A stretch of 64,000 nucleotides of DNA from Rhytidiadelphus loreus (GCA_947034895.1 OX344761.1:75205839-75269838), one strand, 5' to 3'. Positions 1 through 11,550 are shown, counted from the stretch's first letter. Numbers and translations are program-made. The notes: generated from the sequence alone by a model not told the origin.

Positions 1-550
1 GATTCTTCTTCTGCTCCTATATGATCCCATTTGATTGGAAATTAGAAATTTTAGGCTGGAGGCATGTTTTACTTACATTCTGACTCTCCCTCTGTGGATT
101 CGGAAATTAACTATGAGCAAGGCTCTCTCAGTCTATCTCCAATTTTTTAAATTTAAACTTCACCGCTTGATGTGGAATAATATATTTCTAAACAAGACAC
201 CTGCACATTAAGTTCGTATGTACAACTACAGTATTTATTCTATTACTTATTCTATTTAGTGTATGACAGGCTATTTTGTATGCCTATGATATTCTGTGAA
301 CACCATGTATTAGTGCACCTATTGATGACAACTAGTCTCTAAGCTTTGAATCTTGTGCTGTACTTGGGTGACTATGCACTAGATAGCTTCTTGATGATGA
401 TCCCAGGGTACACAATTTAACAACAGTGATTCATGTGCTCTATTGCACACTATTTATTTTTAATTATATTACACCGTGGATGACATGAAATTGAATGAAC
501 AGTGTAGCCGATGCTTGCTTTCGTGTGCTAAATACCTGTTTATTTTGCAG
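1..550. other. Upstream part or intron of the RING-protein gene, no supported exon
   Basis: AT-rich DNA ending in a good splice acceptor (TTTTGCAG at 543-550). It is most likely intron or upstream gene sequence of the RING-finger gene that follows. I found no exon here that joins in phase, so the 5' part of that gene probably lies mostly outside the window. Confidence 0.4.
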
Positions 551-1698
551 CATTCGTGTATGGAAGGTGCGTACCAGCCTTGGGCTTCTGCATCAAAGAA
601 CAGGACGGAGGAAGATGACTGTGACTTCACTGATGGCCTAGATTGTGAGGTGTGTTGAATATCTGCTCTTTAATTCTGAGTTCTTACCTAAACACATCTG
701 GTGGTCTTTGCAGAGCTTGTGCGTTTGGAACACGAGCAACTCCGGGGTTTTAAATATTAATTCAAATATGATTAAAAACAACAAACTTCAATTTTTTTCC
801 CACAACATACATTCTTTTCGATGTTTATAGAAATCAAGCAGCGTGGAATTTGTCAAATTTAATTGAAACGTCCGAATGGATACTGTTTCTCTTTAGTCCC
901 TAAAGGTTCAACCTGTTTTTCGGTCTTTTTCCAGGTCCTTGCTGTGGTGCTTTCTCTTGATGAGAAGAAGGACGTGAGTTCTGTAGTGAAGCCTATGAAT
1001 CCAATCACCGTTGATCTCAGTGATGACGATGAGGATGATTGTCTTGAAATAAGCGTGAAATTGCCTGTGAAAGCAGTCCCCAAACCGAGCAACTGCAATA
1101 ACTTTCAGAAGGCTGCTTCTGTAAGTCGAGCATCCAATTGTTCACTGCATGGAGATTATTGCTTATTTCAACCTTTTTTTAACTCAGGATTTCTCCTAAT
1201 GATCACTATTTATCTCTTAGTAAATAGAGTCTCCAATGGTCGGGCTCTATTAGTTGATAGAGCCTGAACTCATTCGTCTGAACAGCACAAGCGTTGACCA
1301 CAATATTGAAAGGACGAACTCTATGAGACTAGAATGCTGTGAAGGTGTATGTTAAAGCAACCTCTATTAGGTCAATGCACTCTCCTCTCGATCTCTCCCA
1401 TACATGGAGATGTCAAACTTCATTGAAGTTATTCCCAAGATAGTAAACTCACAATGTTTGTGTTAATACTAATCTGAGTGTTTTTATCTGTGTCTACAAG
1501 TGCAATCGCTGCTCCAAGGAATTTGGCATGGAAAAGGAACGACAACGGGCCCTGTACAAGTCATGTGGCCACATTGAAACATGCATGAAGTGCGTAGATG
1601 CACTGTGGATGGAAGGTACGCAGAGTTGTCAGGAATGCGGGGAGATCCAGTGTATAAGACCGAGATCCATCATGGACTTTGCTGATGACTCAGATTAG
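551..1698 (+). CDS. RING-finger protein with SUMO-interaction-like motif, 3' exons (partial)
   Basis: Three exons join without phase change (551-649, 935-1120, 1501-1698, all phase 0) and give about 160 residues ending at TAG. The middle exon encodes ITVDLSDDDEDD, a hydrophobic core followed by acidic residues, as in SUMO-interaction motifs. The last exon holds a C3HC4-type RING: C-x2-C-x17-C-x-H-x3-C-x2-C-x11-C-x2-C, starting at CNRC and ending at CQEC, followed by an acidic tail. RING proteins usually act as E3 ubiquitin ligases, so a SIM plus RING suggests a nuclear SUMO-targeted ligase or a SUMO-binding cofactor. That role is inferred: I do not recognise a named orthologue. The first visible exon shows no domain. 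The start codon is not seen, so the gene is incomplete at its 5' side. Each exon is flanked by GT-AG signals. Confidence 0.7.
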
Positions 1699-3568
1699 GA
1701 TGCCGAGCTGGAAAATTGTAAAAATGCGACCGTGACTGAGGCAGCGCACACGAGAGATGGATTTTGTACCACCAGAGCACTCTGCCAAGAAGAGTGGCAA
1801 CTTTGGTTTGAAATTTACATCTTCTACAATAGAGGATTTCAATTGAGATTAATATCACAAAGTTTTAACCCAGTTTGGGGTGTTCTCATCCTTATGTCTT
1901 TTAATAATGTGCAATTTTATCCATCCATTTTTCCTTAGGTTCTTGTACCAGTTTCCTTATATTGGTCCAGTGCAGGCTTTCAAAAAAATTCTTTGCAAAT
2001 ATCTTATAATTCAAAAGTGCAAGTATGTATTGTGTTGATGGATTAAGTAATCACACTTAAATTGTGTATGAATAAGCAATTGAGCATTGTTCCTATTATG
2101 AAATTGCCTAATTTTAGTTAGAAGTCAAGAGTATTTTAGATTCTTTTATGCATTTATTGGACATTGGATGCATGTACTATGAATTTTCAAAGTGCTAAAA
2201 AAAAGGTGTTTTTCAAACCAACCCGAGACTCTTATGAATAATAAAAGTATATTTTAAGCAAGAATTTGTTAGGGTTGATTTTAGAAAGTACACGAAAAAG
2301 GATATTTAGTGTTGGATTACATTTAGTGTAATTACCACCCTACTTGACCCTACACTAATTGTCAATTTTAGGACAATTAATGTAGTGCTAAACTTCAATG
2401 CACCGCCTTTGTAACACTAAATGTAAACACTAAATGTAAAATCTGAAATCTGAAATCTGAAATCTGTAAATGTAACATTAAATGTAAACCTCTTCATCTT
2501 TCAGATTTACCATAGAGTACTTTTAGTGTTAGAAATTACATTTAGTGTTACTTACTTTAGTAGGGTAAATGATATTTAGTGTTGTGGTTCGCAAATAGTG
2601 TTGCCAACACTAAATATCCTTTTTAGTGTAGTTACAAGTAGTACAAGGAGTTCAAATATGATTTTAATAAATAAGAAATATCGTACTTTACTAGGAGCTT
2701 AGACACTCTAATGCCTAATATTTAATTAAAGTCCAAAAATAAGATTAGGCAAGACTAAAATTTTATCTATGCAATTTAGGCAACTATTCAAAATTGAATA
2801 AGATATAGATGGCAAGAATTATTATAATTATTTTTTGTTGAAGCTACTAGTAAAGTACGGAATAAAAATCTTATAAAGTCATCATGGTTATAATTTTACA
2901 TCATAAAATTTTAGTATACTATTAAGAAAATAACTAATATTCATTTCACCACCTATTTTTGAATTTTGTGTTTTATATTATATTGATTGATAATAATAAT
3001 AAATGCAATGATAAACCTAATCATATGGACATAATCTACAAGTCAAAGTTTAAAACGTTGTTTGAAAGTCATTATTCTTTCGAGCTACTTTTTTATAATA
3101 CATATTTTAGATACCTGAAGGCCTTCAAAGAGATCCTATCCCCCAAAAGAGGGTTTTTTTGGTGCCAATTTACAATTTTTGTTAGAATCTCTCATGTATA
3201 AGAATCTTTGTTGAAATCCAACCTAATAATAGAAACCAACTTTAAAAGGAAGTAGTTGATGAAAACAACGTTCAAATGTTAATATATGCTTTCATCTTGC
3301 TTTTTATTACCTTAAAGCTTCATGAATGATTTATTTCAACTCTTATGGATATGGAAGCAACCACTTTTGATTTTACGATACATAAGGAACAAATCCTACG
3401 ATTTGAACGTGCAGAATATTCAGAGGCTAACTAGCTCCACCACTGGTTGGTCTTCCAATTACAAGTTCTGTGATCCTGCACTGGCGGTAGACTAAAAGGA
3501 GATATTAACACACCTCATGTAGAGGACTTAATAAGATCGTGTAATGCTGATATTGCTAATGGTACAAT
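1699..3568. other. Intergenic AT-rich DNA with one MITE
   Basis: Holds the 3'UTR of the RING gene (probably to about 1.95 kb), a TA-flanked MITE at 2289-2630, and otherwise AT-rich sequence. The short reading frames here start at non-ATG codons or lack any recognisable motif. Confidence 0.5.
2289..2630. mobile_element. MITE with 27-bp terminal inverted repeats, TA-flanked
   Basis: The left end (2289-2315) and the reverse complement of the right end (2604-2630) match at 26 of 27 positions, with the core AAAAAGGATATTTAGTGTTGG, so no transposase fits in the 342 bp. Taking the outermost TA as the target duplication, the element starts CACGAAAAAGG and ends CCTTTTTAGTG. TA flanks suggest a Tc1/mariner (Stowaway-like) origin; the near-CACTA end makes a CACTA origin possible, but the 3-bp flanks (GTA/TAG) do not match. 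The interior repeats the motif AACACTAAATG and contains ACTAATTGTCAATTTTAGG-type sub-palindromes. Related, more decayed sequence occurs near 9.19-9.29 kb and 18.2-18.4 kb. Confidence 0.8.
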
Positions 3569-6500
3569 TTACCTTTTAGCTCCTGAATTCACCAGAGTGC
3601 GTGAGACCGCTTCTTCAAAATCAGCAGCAGCTTTCTCTGTATCATCGTTTTGGAAAAGCTTTTCAATGATGGGCACTGGTATGGCAAATGAGTTTACACC
3701 ACTGGCCGCAAGACTGGTGATCTGCTTCACGTCTTTGATGCTCGCCACTAGCAGTCTCATGTCACTTTGGACTCCATTTACTATTTGCTGCACACCCAAA
3801 GAATTTTCAAAGGTTACCTTAAGTAGCCAAACTCCAATAGTTTCAAACATAACGTTCTAGAGGAGCTGCCTCAACACCCTTGTAAATAGAATCCAGATTC
3901 TTTTTGTGCATAATCTTGAGCTCATCTTAGCTGGGAAGTACCAAGAGCTACAGGAGAAGATAGGTCCTGGACACTCATTGGGTGCCCTACTTGCTCTCTA
4001 CAGTGCATGTCAGGTACTTTGAGTCTCTTTTTCTGAGTTTCCCATCTACAAAAGAGAAGCGAGAGTTCTCACAAGTATCGTATTAAAGAATGTGATGAAT
4101 GACTCAACTACTACTGATATGACTCGAACATCCAGAACCCAGGATCACACTTTCAAGCACGGTGAGCATATGGGAGAGAAACCAAACTAGCAGTAGTTAC
4201 CATACCTGCATTTCTTGAATATCTTCCATGCCTGGCTTGCCAAGGGCTATCATGCGTCCCAGGTAAGGGGCTGCATAAGCAGCACCAACTCCAACAGCCA
4301 ATAGCGCCTGCATGTACAATCCATCACTTTCCTCTGCTTAAAGCTTTGACAGAAATTAAGTGCATAATCGGGAAACTTCTCAGGATTCAAACCATGATTC
4401 AGAGAAATTCGCAATGACTAGGCCAAAGCAGCACCCAGAATAAAGGTGTAGATTCAAACGGACAGCAGTAGCCTAAAGGGCCCGCAGCGCAGACCCGGCA
4501 TCCTGTAGGGAATAGAAGGCAACAAAGTTCCATCCAAAGTATACAGGACCCTAGTGAATTTATAAAAATCTAAGGCCAATGACATCAACACCCCAAGAGA
4601 GACTGCCTGCACAGCCTCGCCGCCGTTCGTTCTAGCCTTATCACAACCCTAATTGTTTTGCTCTGCAGGGTTTGTGATTTATGAGGATCTTCAAAGAGCA
4701 CCCTGAAGCTAGGATCAGGGATCTTCAACAACGGGGTCATCAATGTATGGGACCTCGAGGGAATAAACCTTAGTTTCCTCCTCCAAGTCGTCTAATAGTA
4801 CAAACTAGCCCAATCTGAAAATGGTAGAAAAATCCAAGGACCAAAATTTCATCAACACACATGCCCACCTGATGCACAGAGTACACGCCTGTCATCGTTA
4901 CACGAACACCGCTCTTGGTCAATGTACTAGCTGTTTGGAGACCTATCTTTGTTACGGGAATCTTAACCTGGACAAATTAGAGTAGCAGTGCGCTATCACT
5001 GCCGTAATAGATTCCAAGGCATGATTAGCAAATTCAAGAAATAAATTGGTATTTACGGAGTTGAGATCAGGACCCTGTACTATCGTCTAGACTGGAACTC
5101 AAAAAGTTGGCATATGTACTGCACCACAAGCTCACCACAATGGCACCAGGACTGATCTCGGCTAATCTCAAACCAGTGCTGACCATCTCTTCCACTGTCT
5201 GACCCCATGTCTGGATTTGTACTTCCTCAGCTCCCTAAAATATTTGCCAGGCCATGTGAACTTTTTTCAGATGAGTGAATTTTACCCTGCTGTGTAAGAG
5301 AGCTGATCTAACGTATAAAACCTATATTCAACATATTCAACACCAAGCTTATGAACGAAAAAACATCTAATGAACCTCATCCTCTTCATAAGCCTACATG
5401 CAGGATGACAAATAACGCCAACAAACAGCGATATACACCAGAGCTGAATCAGGCTCAGCTACATATGTGTACCCCCAGACGTCTTTAATGCCAACTTTTC
5501 TAATATCACATCTTCTCACCAAACCCTTGGGAACGGATGTATCCAGTTCCAAAGTCAGTCGGTATTCTCACAATCACACTTATTGGGTCACAAGAAGTTG
5601 CATACAATGTGATTATAAGTAGTTTGACAAATGTGAAAAGAGGGTTCAATACCACCTTCCTGACTCATGTGACCCCAAGTACATCATTAATGTACTATGG
5701 GTATTGCACAAAACACTACTGATAGTCACACATTTACAAAACTCTATTTGTCTAGGCTAATGACATTAAAGAGGTATGGGTGTGTTATGTTGAGCATGCA
5801 TACCAGATTGAAGGCACAATTCGCAAGATCCAAAAGAGTCTCCTCCCGGCACGTTATATTTGCCTTCTCTAACAAAATAGGATTCGTAGTCACTCCTACG
5901 AAACAACATCACCCAATTGAAGTTGTCTAACTCTATAAAATAAGTGCCATAAAAAACCATGCCAGAGACAGTAATCATGTACTTAATCTCATAACATTGT
6001 CATGAGAGTTATGTAAATCAAAGTCATTTCAAATCGGAGCAAATCAACCAAAATTATTGGTTTGAAATTAATGAGGAACTCCAGTTTGCAAAACGATGTT
6101 ACAGGGTTCTTTTCATGTGTCAGGGATTTACAAAACAGGGGCTGTTCAGCAAAGGTTCTCTAGAATGCTATGCATTTGTGCTTGCGATTCGACAAAAACA
6201 CCAAAGCGACTTAATAGCAATTGAAAGGAGCCACTGGTATGGACAGCAACCTTACCATAGAATGCACCAGAAGGAAGCCAGCGCTGCCACGACTCCGAGT
6301 CCGCTGTGTCCATGAAGAGCCTCAATTTTCCTCCATAAGCTGCACCCCCAGCTGCACCAGTGCCGTTTTGGGACGAAGCTCGGATGCTCGCTACTCTGCA
6401 GCAGTGATACCACCACCATCATACTCCGAAGGGGGGAAATGCTGTCGAAAGACTAACCCCAAACCCTAATGTGTTCAAAACTCTCTGCGAGGTTCGACTA

Positions 6501-6676
6501 CCTTGATCGTTTCATACTCAAATACACGACAAAAACATATGCTACACCCACAATGAATTCATCGCCATTTCCCAAACCCACCTTGACACTCACCTTGAAC
6601 TTCTCGATGCGGTCACCGCCACTCGCCCTGAAAAGGCAGGCTGTAGCAACAGGGCGATCGCTGAGGATGTTGACAT
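3569..6676 (-). CDS. Plastid transaldolase-like / fructose-6-phosphate aldolase (TalC/FSA family)
   Basis: Seven exons on the minus strand: 6676-6594, 6395-6256, 5895-5804, 5234-5136, 4967-4869, 4307-4206, 3787-3569. They join in phase to 277 aa. Exon 1 begins MSTSSAIALLL and, with the start of exon 2, is rich in Ser, Ala and Arg with a VASIRA-S stretch, typical of a chloroplast transit peptide. The mature part is a class I aldolase barrel of the usual 220-residue size: LFMDTAD near residue 57, GVTTNPILLEKA, EVQIQTWGQTVEEM, VVKIPVT with the predicted Schiff-base lysine at residue 140, TGVYSVHQALLAVG, AYAAPYLGRM, and LLVASIK near the C-terminus. Family knowledge: such enzymes cleave or form fructose 6-phosphate, or transfer a dihydroxyacetone unit; the exact plant substrate is not clear from sequence. 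It is divergent to PIG-F. An in-frame stop 5' of exon 2 rules out a start there, which supports the exon 1 call. Introns hold foreign exon-like pieces (see 3906-4013). Confidence 0.88.
3906..4013 (+). pseudogene. Exon-like fragment with GHSLG motif inside an intron of the opposite-strand gene
   Basis: On the plus strand, within the last intron (3788-4205) of the minus-strand transaldolase-like gene, an open stretch reads VHNLELILAGKYQ... and ends GPGHSLGALLALYSACQ, directly followed by a consensus-like donor GTACTTT. GHSLG is the nucleophile elbow of alpha/beta hydrolases. No partner exon was found on either side, so this looks like a captured or relict exon and not a working gene. Family assignment rests on one short motif. 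Confidence 0.4.
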
Positions 6677-6887
6677 ACTGATTTAGATAGCCCAACTCTG
6701 CAACGAATTCTCAATCAGCAGCAACAATCAAATTCTCTCGAGCAGACAGACGTAGCATCATCATTCACCCCGTGGAAGATTCGTCGGCCCTGTGGATGAA
6801 CCTCGTACATCCACTTCAGTCGTCTGTCTCACTTTCAGTGTGGTTTTGCACTCTGGGTTTTGGGAGTGGTTGAAGTTTTGTGGAGCT
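6677..6887. promoter_or_regulatory. Shared divergent promoter region (transaldolase-like / PIG-F)
   Basis: About 210 bp separate the start codons of two genes transcribed away from each other. Both 5'UTRs and any core promoters must lie here or overlap the first exons. I see no clear TATA box on either side, which is common for plant housekeeping genes. Confidence 0.6.
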
Positions 6888-9463
6888 ATGGCGGATCAAC
6901 AGAAGGCAGATGATTCGCCCCTACGTAAACACCCCGGTGGAGTCGCTTTGGTCTGTACACAAGTTTTTTGCGTGGCGGCGCTCCTGGTGGGGTTGAAGGC
7001 TCTCTCGGCTTATTTCATCGTGGACCTCATTGCCCATCCTGTTGCAACAATTCGGTTTGCATTGGTACGCTGCTTCTTTCCATTAATTTCTCTTGTTGCT
7101 CTGGATCATAATTGAACGAGGTTTCTTAGCTGGCTTGGTATATTGGGCATTGCATTCAAGTACTTGCAGAGTTGTTAGGGTTTGAGTACGATTTCCTTAT
7201 GTAGTACAATTCCAGGTGTATGTTGGACTGATCCATTAAGTTTTTGTTCATAATTTGAACAATGTGGTTAATTAGCAGGCTTGATGCATTCGGCATTGCA
7301 TCCAAGTACTTGCAGAGTTGTTAGGGTTTCATTCAGATTTATGTATGTGTTACGATTCCAGGTGTATTTTGGACTGATAAATTAAGTTTTCGATAGGGTT
7401 TAACTTTGCCGACAGTGACCGTGGCGTACACTGCGATGGCGATGTCCTCTTCAAGTCCCAGATCGGTAGGTGGCGTTTAACTCAAGAAGACGTTCTCTTC
7501 ATATCATTGAATCCATGGAGTGTTCGTTCCTAGCAATCTTCATGAAGGTGCAACCTGTGAATCGGAGGCATGACTTTATTCTGGCTGTTATTTTTTACAT
7601 AGTTGAAGTTGGAGAATGTATTTTCATCTACATCTTCTTGTTACCGTGTTGCCCCTCTTTGAATTCATTTATAATAGAGCACCTTGTTGGAGTTTAAGTT
7701 CTGCTTTGTGTTGCTTTCAAATGTCTGCTGACGGAATTGCTGGTGGTTGAATCAGATCTGGCGATGTGTTGGTGGCGGCCTTCTTAGCATTCCTGTGGGT
7801 TGTTGCTGGAACCCTCCTCACCGGCTCTTTAGTTCCTCTACTTGCAGCACTACTGAAGGAATTGCAATTGTGGAATATAGTTGTAATGTCTAAATTTAGG
7901 TTTTCTTCCTTAAGTTTAGATCATGTTTTAATGAGTTTGAAGCTTGCCCGTCGTGTGTTAATCTTTTGGGTAACTCTACAGGAGCGATAATTTTTGCGCT
8001 TCTAGCTCTTGCATTTGGTGCACCGACCTCTCTACAGTGAGTTGTTCATTACTCTGATCTTTGACAATGAAATTCTTCCATAACAAAGGACTGCATTTTC
8101 TAGGTTACGCGACATTTTCTTGCCTTCATTTCATACTAAATGCTTCAATATTCCGTCGGCATGAGATGCAACTAAAGAATACTACTTGAATAGCAGGTAT
8201 GCATCACGAACGATTCACTGGGCCTGTCTCATGTCGGTGCTCGCGGTATGTTACTCACTGTTTTTTTTTCCTTCTTAATACAATTAAAGGTAGCGTATGT
8301 GCGCAAGACTATAATACTCGTAGCGTATCTTCACAAGAAAGTCAAATTCATTACTGGATCAGAAGTTATGCAGTTTGGTTTATCATCATGTCTTTGTTAC
8401 ATTGAGAGCATGTGCTTGCAAATGGTACTGACCCCTGTTATACAACTAGGTACTACCTGCAGCAATAGTGTTGGGAAGTTCTTGGCCAGATTGGCAACGT
8501 GTTTTTGCCTTCACTAGGTATTGTGCCCTCATGTCATGTATACTACTAGCCTTCAGCTTATACAATGTGTATGGGCTGGATAAAATGCCTTTTGCCTTTT
8601 TTTCAAACGATTTGTACCATATCGTTATAAAATTTGAAAACTCAAGTTTGCAAGCTCAGCGTCTGTTAATTTAAAATTTATTTATTAATTAGAAATAAGG
8701 ATAAACTCATTCAGGAAACTTTTGTTAGTTCGCATAATAACGTTGTCTCGTCCTCTAAACTTCATTGATAAGAGCTGCTGGGTGCGTTTGAGCATATGGA
8801 TGATTTAGTAATTTGGGGATCCTTCATGCAGACCAAGGGGAGGAGTGGAAAGAGCAATCTGTATTCCAGCACATGGAGCTGTGATAGGTGCATGGGTTGG
8901 AGCTTTTCCGATGCCTCTTGACTGGGAACGCCCTTGGCAGGTTAACATCAATGAATCCTCTGGAGATCGTTTCCTCGGTTCTCTATTATTATTAAATTTA
9001 AACAAATTATTCAGTTATTAGACCTATTGTCTCAGTGTGCTGCAACATGCAACTTAAAATTTCATGGCGGCTTGGATGTGTCAACGAGGAGCATTTTTAA
9101 CCTGGAGGATTGGAAATTTTGCGCGTTACGTTTTTCCGTGTCTTTGCAGGCATTGAATCTGGCAATATCCTCGAGTGTAATAATGTAATGTAATGTTGTT
9201 ACCAACACTGAATGCCAACACAAACACTAATTGACAACTAAATGAGAATTAGAGTGAGTTATAGGATAGGGTAAGTAGCACTATAGGTACCATAACTCTA
9301 AATTTCATTTATTAGTATATACTGACATTGTTATCTTTGTGGTGAACAGGAATGGCCTATCAGTTGCACATACGGTGCAGCAGGAGGTTACCTTCTCGGA
9401 CTGACCATCTCCATTTTGCTCCAGTGTTTGCATCCCAGAGGTGTTCGATCAAAGATAGACTAG
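6888..9463 (+). CDS. PIGF: PIG-F, GPI-anchor ethanolamine-phosphate transfer subunit
   Basis: Eight exons (6888-7064, 7397-7465, 7756-7798, 7982-8036, 8197-8245, 8450-8517, 8832-8940, 9350-9463) join in phase to 227 aa, close to the usual PIG-F length. The start MADQQKADD is the first ATG just before the first hydrophobic segment; an in-frame non-ATG extension to 6792 is possible but unlikely. The protein is strongly hydrophobic with several membrane spans. Family landmarks in order: IWRCVGGGLLSIPVGA, LAFGAPTSLQ, TIHWACLMSVL, IVLGSSWPDWQRVFAFTR, AHGAVIGAWVGAFPMPLDWE, RPWQEWPISCTYGAAGGYLLG. Known role: an ER-membrane protein that works with PIG-O and GPI7-type partners to add ethanolamine phosphate to the GPI precursor. 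Exon 3 is only 43 nt; the correct frame there was settled by the match to the GLL-x-PVGA motif and by phase 1 joining to exon 4. Confidence 0.92.
7138..7389 (+). repeat. Tandem duplication inside PIG-F intron 1
   Basis: Two diverged copies of about 105 bp (7138-7239 and 7284-7389) share TTGCA(A/T)(T/C)CAAGTACTTGCAGAGTTGTTAGGGTTT and a common tail ending GGTGTAT(G/T)TTGGACTGAT. It explains why intron 1 is long. The duplicated AG-rich tail produces several decoy acceptors before the true one at 7396. Confidence 0.75.
9190..9290. mobile_element. Decayed relative of the AACACTAAATG MITE
   Basis: Short stretch in the last intron of PIG-F with CCAACACTGAATGCCAACAC and ATGAGAATTAGAGTGAGTTATA. The same order of motifs is seen near 18.2-18.4 kb, and the AACACTAA core is that of the MITE at 2289. 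No intact termini found. Confidence 0.45.
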
Positions 9464-9768
9464 ATTTCATTGTTAGTGCAAGCTTTACTAGCCTCCTAGT
9501 GACTTGATTTTACTGGTCTCCTAGCAGCCTCCGAGTAGCCTCCTAGATGCCATTAGACGTTCACTACTTTCCAGTCGTAGGAGGAAAGTTAGTACTGTAG
9601 AACATGAATGTTGTAAATTTTTTCAAAAATATTGGCTATTTTCCAGATTGCCTGATTTCCAATTATCACTTTCTTGTTTTCGACTAACAAAGATCAGTAC
9701 GTTATCGGAGGTTAAGTTAGGATCGTTGCCGGTTTTGCTATCCTGGAATGCTGATTAATTTTCTCGCT

Positions 9769-10698
9769 TTAACCCCTGAAGGTCAGAGACTATGTTTCCA
9801 CCAAAAACGCTCCAAAACTGCCATTTCTGATACAAGCACTAAATTTTAGATGAAAAACATTTTTGGACACATGTAACCATAGGATCTTGTAGTAAAATAG
9901 TTTGAAAAGATGTGGAAATTTTTTTAGAATTTTTCACTTTGTAGATTGCAAGATATTGACATTTGAAGTGACAAAAATCATTTTTTTGGCCCTGTGAAAA
10001 TACGTGGAGCTGCACTTTACAAGGTCACATTTGTATGAAAAAATGTCCAAAATGGTGGTTACTCTTTGGATTCATTCCTCAAGTCAAGTTGGTTACATGT
10101 TTGAAAAATTTTAGATCATTTGGAATTGCACAACATTTAGAAAGAAAATAGTAAGTAGAAAGAAGTACAAGTGATTCAAAACACTAAATTGTTAAGAATC
10201 TAATTGAAAAATTGAAAAATTCCAATCCCAATGGTGGTAATGTAGAAATAAAGAATCTACATCATATATTTTTATTTTTTTCAAAAAATATAAAAAATTG
10301 AGTTAAAAAAAATACTCCAAAGTTTATTTTCGAGTAGGGAATCCATAACTACCTGCAAACTAGAACACCTCACAAGTTTCATCTCATAAATCAAAATGGA
10401 ATGATCTAAGGTTTTTTACGTATATATAAATCTTGAAAATCAATTTCAAATTTTTATTTTTGAAAAAGGTGGTTTTTTAAGAAATTTTTAGACTACCTAC
10501 CGACCATTGAAAATTACATATCATGCAGTATCTTTTAACCATATAGTCAAAAGTTATGAAATTTTTTGAGTCTTAAAGCTACTCCTCAGGCACATCTTGT
10601 ATGAAAATTTCTAAGAATAAAAATAAAACTCCATTCACAATGAGTTCATCCAAATGACTATGTTGCCAAAAAACATAGTTTTGACCTTTAGGGGTGAA
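9769..10698 (+). mobile_element. TTAA-flanked non-autonomous element, long subfamily 1
   Basis: Starts at TTAA followed by CCCCTGAAGGTCAGAGACTATG and ends ...GACCTTTAGGGG followed by TGAA, a decayed TTAA. About 930 bp, no coding capacity. It is collinear with the copies at 42546-43501 (same strand) and 36166-37096 (opposite strand): shared internal blocks include CTCCAAAACTGCCATTTCT, GATTGCAAGATAT and AAAATGTCCAAAATGGTGGT. The terminal layout (TTAA then a CCC-start inverted repeat) is that of piggyBac-type elements. Confidence 0.75.
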
Positions 10699-10897
10699 AT
10701 AATGATTGTGGTTTTCTTATAATGAGAGACTGCCCTACCTAATAAAAACCTATAGTGAAAACCTATCTCTAGGTAGAACTTATCTAAAGCAATAGTTTTG
10801 GGATTGATTTGACATATTACATTAATCTCTAAAGGACCAAGGCCTTTTTTTGCCAAAAAACAATCAAAATTACACATCTAACTATAGAATCTTACAC

Positions 10898-11409
10898 TCA
10901 CAGTTGCTATTATGTGAGCCTAGGATCTTGAGCCATTAGGGGAGATTTCTACATTTTAAGAGACTGTGAGTTCCTGGATTGCGAGAACTATGAGAATGCT
11001 AATCTGATGTGGCAAGGAGACAGCCACGTCAAATATAATTTTTTAATATATTTTTTATAATTTAAATTTTTTATAATTAATTTTTTAAATATTATTATAT
11101 TTTGATTGTACTGGATTAATTCCCAACAATGGGAACAGTCTTGAAACAGTCTCCTGAGTAGCTAAAATCTCCCCTAATGCCATGAATATAGGAGCCTAGG
11201 CTCCTATATTATAGGCACTTTCTATAGGATGTTTATATTATAGGTGTCTATGTTATAGGCACCTATATTATAATCACCTTCTATAGTTATAGGATGTTTA
11301 TATTATAAGTATGTATATTATAGACATTTCTAATAGTTGTACAGTACCTATGTGCCTAAGCTCAAGGCTCGTAGGCTCCCGTTTCTAAACTCACATACTA
11401 GCATTGTTG
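10898..11409. mobile_element. Mutator-like MITE with 9-bp target duplication, nested
   Basis: Bounded by ATCTTACAC (10889-10897) and ATTTTACAC (11410-11418), an 8-of-9 direct duplication. Its ends are imperfect inverted repeats: TCACAGTTGCTATTATGTGAG on the left against TCAACAATGCTAGTATGTGAG from the right, then GAGCCTA and CTTGAGC blocks. A 9-bp duplication with long imperfect inverted ends is the signature of Mutator-like elements. The right half is filled with TTATAGGCACCTATA-like sub-repeats. It hosts a further MITE (10934-11179). Confidence 0.6.
10934..11179. mobile_element. CATTAG-ended MITE, nested inside the Mutator-like element
   Basis: Ends CATTAGGGGAGATTT and AAATCTCCCCTAATG are perfect inverted repeats over 15 bp; 246 bp long. 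The interior has TCTGATGTGGC...GCCACGTCA. The copy at 18469-18764 has the related ends CATTAGAAGAAATCT and the same kind of interior (GACGTGGTGC...GTGCCACATCA), so the two form a family. Target duplication unclear. Confidence 0.65.
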
Positions 11410-11550
11410 ATTTTACACCTAACTAGTATGAAAATGTGTGGGAAAAATTTCAAATTTTTTTACCACACAAGTTGCAAGATATTTGTGTTTAAAGTGAAAA
11501 ACAAGTTTTTCAGTACATTGCAAGACTATATTATTTAACTTTGAACCTTC

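Noticed and set aside
6498..6695. 65-codon minus-strand frame as the N-terminus of the transaldolase-like protein
   Set aside because: A different frame starting at 6676 gives a transit peptide and splices in phase at 6594; this frame does not join.
7756..7990. Hydrophobic frame from 7766 read through as part of PIG-F
   Set aside because: It cannot join in phase to exon 4. The other frame gives the conserved GLL-x-PVGA motif with a donor at 7799 and fits both neighbours.
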